DNA from: Pseudopithomyces maydicus
Lineage: Eukaryota; Ascomycota; Dothideomycetes; Pleosporales; Didymosphaeriaceae
DNA: 64,000 bases
Direction: 5' to 3'
NCBI GenBank assembly: GCA_026873275.1
Contig: JANTUC010000019.1
Coordinates: 433,378 to 497,377 of the forward strand
Part shown: positions 57,019 through 64,000 of the stretch, piece after piece
How positions within the stretch are numbered: the first letter of the stretch is position 1
Layout of the letters: every line of letters begins with the position of its first letter
Program-made: the position numbers and the translations under genes
The notes under the pieces: model-generated
Seen by the model: the letters and a program-made list of their open reading frames with translations, nothing else
Database searches by the model: none
Told to the model about the DNA's origin: nothing

Positions 57019-58052
57019 ATGAGATTTTCCACGTCTATCGAAGTGTTGCTCGCGCTTGGAGTGACAAGCGCGAACGCTCTGTCGTTGCCTGTCGCTTCCG
57101 TGATCAACGTCTACATGCCCGGAGAAATTAACTGTATGGCGCAAATATTGTAAGCAGGATGATACTAACGATCATAGCCCCCACTCCTCGCGACGTTGGC
57201 AACGTTGTGGCCTGGACGTATGCGGCACTGGCGCACGCTGCCATTACCGTTTCTAACAGCACATCCGAGCTGACGTATCTTTGCAAAAACTTCGACAATC
57301 TTTCATCACGTTATTGGACTACATACGCCTCTCTAGACACCGACGTTACGAAATTGGCCAAAGAGGCGGTATGCGATGCTTCCAAGTCATCGAACCCTTC
57401 ACCTTTACCCGTCCCACAGAACATGTTGTGGTACATGAAAATGTACACAGGCGGTGTTTTGAACCTCCAGGCATACTCCGCGAAGACTCTCTCAAAATCA
57501 TGGTATAGTAGAATGTGCTACTTGGTCGAAGCCTCTCTACTGAAAGGTCTGTGGGCACCGTCCAGAGACCCGACTGATGAAGGCGGAGTCGATGTAGAGG
57601 GCGGATTTTGTGTCGGCGCCGGATGGTACGGCAAAGGACCGTTCTCTAAGTACACCGATGCATTTCAGTCCACGGATGTCGCCCATCAAGCCGATATCCT
57701 CATGTCGAAAGTAATGGCGAGGGTTTTCATACTTGGGACCGGAGAAAAGAAACAGATCGAATACGTGTGTAATAATTGGAAACGTTTCGAGCCCGGGTTT
57801 AGTAAGACAAGCCTGGTGGCCAGCGCAGTCAAAGAGATAGTCTGTGGGACAACCAAAGAATTCGATGTGAATCAGGCGAAGTTGGACCTTCAGAGCCAGG
57901 CGACTGAACTATTTGTATTTCAAATTCTCAGAGCTGGCAACGACGAAGGATACCCAGCATATCTTTGCAGTACTTTGGGAGCGGAAAGTCTTGACAGGTT
58001 TGGTCTGAATGGTCTAAAAGCCATAGAAGCCATTTGCGAGGCCGCAAGCTAG
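57019..58052 (+). CDS. Secreted protein with three Cys-bounded repeats
   Basis: Two exons (intron 57134-57177, CTAAC branch point) give 329 residues. MRFSTSIEVLLALGVTSANA is a signal peptide. Three segments of about 27-33 residues each begin Y-[LV]-C and end [AI]-[VI]-C: starting at YLCKNFDNLSS and ending AKEAVC; starting YVCNNWKRFEP and ending VKEIVC; starting YLCSTLGAES and ending IEAIC. Two more Cys lie in SRMCYLVEA and GGFCVGAGW. Each repeat probably closes one disulphide-linked helical hairpin. No known catalytic motif. Being the last gene before the AT-rich block and tandem with tyrosinase, it may work with it outside the cell (inference). Confidence 0.7.
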
Positions 58053-59118
58053 GTTTTAGATGATGGAAACAGAGTCACACCTTTCTAGCAGATAGTGCGT
58101 TCGGGGTTAATCTGGATTTAGGATTGTCGCATGGGCTTATTAAGATATGACTGTATGTCATCTTGCAAACTGCATATATACCTGAACTATAGTTTAGTGT
58201 TTAACCCGAGATTACAAGAAGAAGCCTCACGATTATATAACCCAATAGTTATTATTAATAATCTATACCTATTGGGTGCATGGCCATGATTGAATATATA
58301 CGCTTACGTTATAGGCTAATATAAGCTAAATCTTGGCACGGATATTAGAAGCTAGTAGCTATATTAATATAAGCATTAACGGAATCCTTTCGTCTTAACA
58401 CTATATTATCCTTTAATATCTTATACCTACACGTTTTATAAGCGCTATCTCTATAAAAATGCGTAGGTTACACTTAAAATCTTATTTAAATTACTTATCT
58501 TATAAGAAGAGATATATTAAGATTCGCAATTTATTTATTTTGCGCTTTAGTTATCGGGATTACTTATACGTTAACTATACTTATATATTCTTTACTTAAT
58601 ACTAATATCGCTTAATAGTGTAGAGAAGAGTATCCCTTATATTATAATTATACTAACTACTATATAAAGTGTATATATAATAACGTAGCGGCATCTAGTT
58701 CTAGAAATATTATACTAAAGATAAGTTGTATAGATACTCGCTTAATACTATATAAATTAAATAATAAGATACACGCGCTCTTAGATTACTTTTACTAGTA
58801 AATTATAATAAATTTAGCGCCTATTTAGATAATATAATTATAAAAGCTTTGGCTTATAATATACTATATAACTAAAATATATAAAACTTTATTACACGGA
58901 AGAATAGATAATAATATATAATAGAAAGTAGTACTAAATGTTACGATTATAATAAGAAACTGTAAGATAGCAGGAAAGAATTATATATAAAATGCTAGCG
59001 ACCAAGGTAAAGGTAATAATTAACTATACGCTAGACAGCAGGGCCAGCTAGATGATGTATTATATAACTATAATCCCGCTAAAAACGCGAGATCTTAGGA
59101 GTACTAGGTCTTAGTAGG

Positions 59119-59242
59119 AGTAAAGTAGTTACTTCTGCTAAAAAAATAGAATTTATAGAAGTAAAGTAATTGCTCCCATTTAAAGGATAAAATTTATAGG
59201 GGTAAAGGGAGTTGCTCCCGCTAAGCAGACGGAACCTATAAA
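59119..59242 (+). repeat. ~41-bp tandem repeat, three diverged copies
   Basis: Successive units start GTAAAGTAGTTACTTCTGCT, GTAAAGTAATTGCTCCCATT and GTAAAGGGAGTTGCTCCCGC, and each ends in TTTATAG-like or CCTATAA-like sequence. The spacing is 40-41 bp. Confidence 0.65.
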
Positions 59243-60336
59243 AGTAGACTAGTAGGTCTGGGGACAGCGAAGGATAGATAAAATAGTATATAATCTAAAA
59301 TGCTCTTTGTATATTTCCTATTCTTTATAGTTAACTTTTTATATATCTTCGTATACTCGCTTATAGCTAAATTAAAGCTCTTTTTTATAATTAAGAATTA
59401 TTAGCCTTTATAGAAGATAGTTATCTTACTTTTATTAATAAAATAGGGATATTTATATCACCCATTGCCTAACTATTACTTAACCACTAAATACCCGCAA
59501 GGCTCCTAAGAAGCCTACCTGCCCTTATATAGACTAGGTAAGTAGGAACTCCTTATAACACTAGATAAAGCCATATTATATAAATTTCTTATAGATAGGC
59601 TACTTGCGCTCTTATTACTTTATTTTATATTATAGAATTTTAATTTGCGGTGGCAATATACTAAGATTATTAGTAAATACTAAAGTGCAGGGTTATAAAA
59701 GTATAAATATATATTAGAAAGGATAATAAATAATAATAATAATATTCTTTTTATCTTTTCTATTATTATTAGTATATTAGTCTTAGCTTTTTTAAATATA
59801 TATCCTCTAAATATATATCCGGCGCTAACATATTCCTTATATACTAAGAGTATAATAATACTACTTAACCTACTATAAAGTATAAGCCTTATTAATAGTG
59901 TAATTAAATTATCTTTCCTATAAAATAGTTTTATAGCACTATTTTAATTATATCTTTTTAGTTTAAAAGAGCTCGCGCTTAGCAATAATATAATTAATAC
60001 TTTTATAAAATTTTATAAGTAAATAGATAATTTAATAAGTATTATAAATATTAAGTGATAGCAATTTATTATAATCACGAGAGTAACTAGTCCTAGAGGT
60101 TAAGGTTGGTTCTCGGGCAGGAGTAACTTATAGAGGGAGAAGAATTATTAACTGCGTGAGTAGGTTAATAGAGTAGTTAGTATTAGTATTATATATAATA
60201 CTAAATTAATAAGGGGGCCTGAGTGAATCCAAACAATAGATTAATAAATAGGTTGAATATAAGTATTAGGGTTAATACTTAAGTTCCTATATACTACATG
60301 CTGGCCCTACTCGCTAGTGAGTAATTTCTAAGAACT

Positions 60337-60392
60337 GCTCTCTACTAAGCGCTCTCTATTAAGTGTTCCCTACTAAGCGCTCTCTATTAAGT
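60337..60392 (+). repeat. 14-bp tandem repeat x4
   Basis: Four contiguous 14-bp units: GCTCTCTACTAAGC, GCTCTCTATTAAGT, GTTCCCTACTAAGC, GCTCTCTATTAAGT. Units 2 and 4 are identical. Confidence 0.85.
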
Positions 60393-60668
60393 AGTAGAGT
60401 GCTAAGTATAGATATAAGGTGCTTATTATAGAGCACTTATATAATTATATAATTATGGCATAGTTATACAGTATAGCGCGTAATTATAGAAATTGCTAAC
60501 CCTATAGTAAGCTGTTAATAGGTATAAGACGCGGCAGCCTTATACTAAAACTTAAATTATAATATTATCCCCTCCCTTTAACCAATTTATCCCTAAATTA
60601 TATAATTGTATTTACCCGTCTTATATAAGCGTCTGCCCTATAGTATACACTTAAGTATATAGGTTAAT

Positions 60669-61096
60669 ATGCCTGCTAAATCTACTATTTATAAGCTTTA
60701 TCTTTATAATAAAATCCTCTAAGCTAATACCATTACAGAATCTCCTTGTTTTGACTATAACACTAAAAACCGTAAGTATTACATTATACTAGACTCGAAT
60801 TTAAAATATGCCAAATATATTCGCTAGGATTATCCTTATATTAATATATTATAGACATCTCTTAATAAGACTCGTGAAGAGTATAAGAAGAAGATTAAAG
60901 AGGATAAAAAGGAGTTAGCATTAGTTATTACTAAGTTATTAAGAGATAAAAAAATATTAGCTTAAGCTAAAGAGTATGCTTATAAGAAGATCTTATACCT
61001 TACTATAAATATAGAGGTAAAGGGTAAAGTAGTAAATATAATATCGCTGACTTATCCTGTGGTAAATACCTTAATAGATTATTTGCCTATAATATA
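60669..61096 (+). pseudogene. RIP-degraded transposon-associated ORF
   Basis: From the ATG at 60669 a frame reads MPAKSTIYKLYLYNKIL then stop, and stays coding-like through SLNKTREEYKKKIKEDKKEL and further, interrupted by four TAA/TAG codons before about 61096. Tyr residues sit in a CxxC-like spacing (DYNTKNRKYY, KYAKYI), as expected if Cys TGY codons had become TAY by G-to-A change. I recall similar Cys-containing ORFs of unknown function beside fungal gypsy elements, on the strand opposite to pol (memory, not checked). Confidence 0.5.
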
Positions 61097-61399
61097 GGCG
61101 ACCTTAAACCTATTAAATAATTTTTTATTAGTTCCTGTTCCTTTTTTAAGTGCCTAAGGTATGTTTATTTCCTTCTTTTAGTTTAACTAGTTTTTATAGT
61201 CTATACTTTTAACTCTTTATTAAGACTAAGATTGCAGTGCTGAGTATTAGCTTCTATATATTAGATCCTTTTTTGTAGCGTTAGGCTCGTTTAATTATAG
61301 TATTTATTTAGCTTTTACTGACAGTTGCCTAGATTTTTTTTAGGTTTTTATATATTTTCGCTATTGGGGTATCCTTTCTATTTAATAAGGTATTTATCA

Positions 61400-64000
61400 T
61401 TGCCTTATCCTGAGTTGTATCGTATATTTAGAATATATTCTACTTCGAATTCTATTTCTTCCTCAGCTTAATAATAGAAGGTAGTTTAAACTAGCGTTCT
61501 TAGGTCTGCTAATTCTAATAATAATATATAAAATACTAAGTATATCTTTATATTTGGCGGTAGTTCCAATTTATAGTTTACTAATAATATCTATTTAGAA
61601 ATGAAAAATAGTCCAACCTTAATATAATCTAGTTTCTTATATTTCTTCTTCTGTGTGCGAAGATTTTTTATAAGTAAGTATACTTTATCCCCTTCTTTAG
61701 CTAAGGTGCCGTTTTTCGTTTCTTATTAATGTAGAAAATTGTTTATTATTAAAACTTCTCAAGGTTCTCTCGTAATTCTTTATATATTTATTTTATAATT
61801 TCTGCAGTTTTCTCTGCTTCTATTATATTAATAACTATTAGTAAAACCTAATTAAAGAGATATAGATGTTTTCCGTAGTTTATGTAGTATAGTGTAATTC
61901 CGGTTATTACTAATTCTTTATTATTATATGCCATTTATGCTAATAGTAATAATAAAACCTAATTATCTTTCTTCTTGTTACAATAGATGCGTAAGTATAT
62001 TTTTATAGTCTAGTTGGTATATTCTGTTTATCTATCTATTTATAGATAATAAGCTGTTAATAGCTTCCGCTTTATTTTAATAAGTGCTATAAGTATTATC
62101 TAGTAATTTAATATAAAGAGTTTGTCTCTATCACTAATAATTATCCTTAGTATACTGTAGTGCCTTATAAGTCTATTAAGTATAAAATATCCTAGCTGGT
62201 CTATAGTGTATTCCTTTTTATAGGGTATTATCTTAGCGTATTTTATAAATCTATCCATAATAATTAATATTGCGTTATACCTAACTTTTGTAACTAGGTC
62301 TGTAGATCCTAAGAGTCTAATAATAAAATTTATAGTAATATCTTCCTATAGTGCTGTAGGTATTTCGATAGCTTATATTTCTCTATACTTTAAATATATT
62401 ATATACTTATTCCTTTAGTAGTCTGTGCACTTTCTAATATAGTTAATTATAGTTTCCTTAATTCCTTTAAAGTTATAATTCTATTAAATTAGTTCTATTA
62501 TCTTACTAATCCTGGGGTGTCTATAGAAAGGGTTATTGTAGTATTATTATATAACCTCCTCTTGTTGTTCCTTTAGTACGTCTTTAATAATTATTATTAA
62601 TTAGTTAAGTTCCGCTGTAGGTCTTAGCAATCCATCTTTATTTTCTTTAAAAATTATTAAGTATATTTTAACCTTATCTCCTGCGAGATCTTTTCTTCTA
62701 CTAAGAGTGTTTACTCGTCTATTCTCTTTTCCTAGTATATATAGAATCTTAAATTTATACTATCTAAGGGCTTTTAACCATCGCGCTTATTACAGCGTTA
62801 ATTCTTTTATTATTGTGAACTGTAACAGGTTCTTATAGTCTGTGAAGATTATAAGTTTTAAGTATTTATATATATAGATTCTCCAGTGCTTAAGTGCTTT
62901 AATAATAGTATATAACTCTTTATTATAGATATTATAGCGCGTTTCTATGTTAATAAATTTATATAAATAGTAAGTAATAGAGTATTATTATTCGTCCCTT
63001 TTTTACTTCGCGTATGCTCTAATAGCTAAGTCGCTTATATTAGTTTCCATTTATAGGGGTTTGTCACTTTAGAAAGCAACTAGGACTAGTGCGCTAATAC
63101 TTACTTATATTAGTCGCTTAAAAGCTTAATCGCATTATTTTATTTACTTAAATGTTACATCCTTCTTGGTCAGTGCTGTTAAGGGTATAGTTATTTTAAA
63201 GTAATTCTTAATAAATTGTCTGTTAAATCCGTAAAATCCTAGGAATTCTCACACATCTTTTATAGTTTTTAGGATTAGCCATGCTCGTATGGTTTTAATC
63301 TTATCTAGACTTATACTAAAGCCTTTTATGTTAATAACATATCCTAAGAATTTTAGTTCTGTGACGTGGAATTTGCATTTTTCTAGTTTAATTCTTAGAT
63401 AGGCTTTCCATAAAGCTTTTAATATAATTTTAATATATTCTACGTGTTCCTGCTCATTCTTTAAGTATATGAGGATATTGTCTAGATAGGCCACTATAAA
63501 GATATTGAGGTAGTTTCTTAGTATATTATTAATTAATTCCTAAAATATTGCTAATACATTAATTAGTCTAAATGGTATAATTATATATTTAAACAGGCCG
63601 TATTGCAATCTAAATACTGTCTTTTATTCTTTACCTTCCTTTATCCTAATAAGTTAGTATCCGTCTCTTAAGTCTATAGCTGTAAATATCTTGGCTCTTA
63701 AGAGTCTATCTTATAGTTCTGAAATATTCGGTAACGGGTATTTATTCTTAATTATAATATTATTAAGTGCTCGATAATTAATACACAGTTAGAATTCTCT
63801 GTTTTTCTTAAGTATAAACATAAATGGACTTACTATAGGTAACTTAGATTCTTATATATAACCTTTATTAAGGTTTTTATTAATAAATTCCTTTTCTTAT
63901 TAGAGTTCTTTTTTTAATTTACTATATAGTGGTCTAAAGGATAGTATTTTCCCTTCTTTTAGGTTAATTATATAATCCCAGGATTAGTATTTAAGTAGGT
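61400..64000 (-). mobile_element. RIP-degraded Ty3/gypsy retrotransposon, pol part
   Basis: Read on the minus strand from the window edge leftwards: a reverse transcriptase (segments resembling LCINYRALNNI, KYPLPNISEL, AIDLRDGY and YLDNILIY, the last a changed YLDD active site), the connection/RNase H area at about 62.8-63.1 kb, and an integrase at about 62.0-62.6 kb (HPRISKIIEL, INYIRKCTDY in place of the zinc finger, VIETNSLY at the second catalytic Asp region). The order RT-RNase H-integrase is Ty3/gypsy. Many TAA/TAG codons replace Gln or Trp codons, so it is inactive. Protease and gag lie beyond the right end. The left limit is approximate. Confidence 0.8.
63249..63494 (-). pseudogene. 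Longest surviving RT fragment of the gypsy element
   Basis: An 81-codon open piece holding YLDNILIY, FHVTELKFLGYVIN and KTIRAW, the reverse-transcriptase active site through the start of the RNase H connection. The second Asp of the YxDD motif is Asn, which would abolish activity. Confidence 0.85.

Larger units (their letters stand above)
58053..60668. mobile_element. AT-rich, RIP-like transposon debris
   Basis: Base composition changes sharply near 58.1 kb. TpA is extremely common and CpA/TpG rare, the signature of repeat-induced point mutation on both strands. No frame survives. It may include the left LTR of the element that continues to the right, but the partner LTR is outside the window. 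It contains two tandem repeats listed separately. Confidence 0.6.

Noticed and set aside
1..64000. CRISPR arrays, bacterial operons or phage features
   Set aside because: Sequence is eukaryotic nuclear DNA; the only regular short repeats are microsatellites and the 14-bp and 41-bp arrays described.

Overview
The window is nuclear DNA of a filamentous ascomycete (Pezizomycotina, most likely a Dothideomycete). The evidence is many 45-120 bp GT-AG introns with CTRAY branch points, fungus-specific families (ApsB/Mto1, HET, Zn2Cys6, GH27, TRI5-type terpene synthase, Dal5-like MFS) and an AT-rich, RIP-degraded retroelement block at the right end. The taxon is an inference from family content only.

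Layout. 0.1-3.6 kb: ApsB/Mto1-type microtubule-organising protein. 4.1-14.4 kb: very GC3-rich genes, namely an F-box-like protein, an alpha/beta hydrolase, a type-B carboxylesterase, an SDR and a cytochrome P450. Almost all of them contain single-base deletions inside mononucleotide runs. 14.7-18.2 kb: a lectin-like membrane protein, a small secreted protein and a short conserved-looking gene. 19.4-28.0 kb: a lower-GC accessory block with a TRI5-type sesquiterpene synthase, a HET pseudogene, an intron-containing tRNA-Ser(UGA), a second P450 and a secreted Cys-rich protein. 28.4-39.3 kb: F-box-type proteins, an EFM5-type methyltransferase, a LACTB2-like metallo-hydrolase, an intact HET protein and a GH27 alpha-galactosidase. 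41.1-49.6 kb: a probable metabolic cluster of a Zn2Cys6-only regulator, a regulator with only the fungal middle-homology domain, a DapA/KDG-type aldolase, an ACS-type MFS transporter and a 2-oxoglutarate dioxygenase. 50.0-51.0 kb: eIF3k. 54.5-58.1 kb: a secreted tyrosinase and a secreted protein with three Cys-containing repeats. From 58.1 kb to the end: AT-rich, RIP-mutated DNA with a minus-strand Ty3/gypsy pol remnant that runs off the window.

Working together. The strongest candidate for an undescribed system is the 41-49.6 kb cluster. A 17-bp sequence, GGACAAAGTCAAGTCCG, occurs both in front of the Zn2Cys6 gene and in the shared divergent promoter of the aldolase and transporter, and that promoter holds two further CGGACAA half-sites. 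This suggests an autoregulated pathway that imports an organic acid (Dal5-like transporter), oxidises it (dioxygenase) and cleaves it (aldolase). The second candidate is the terpene synthase with its P450. All functions are inferred from motifs. Exon boundaries were read by eye from splice consensus, reading-frame closure and family motifs.
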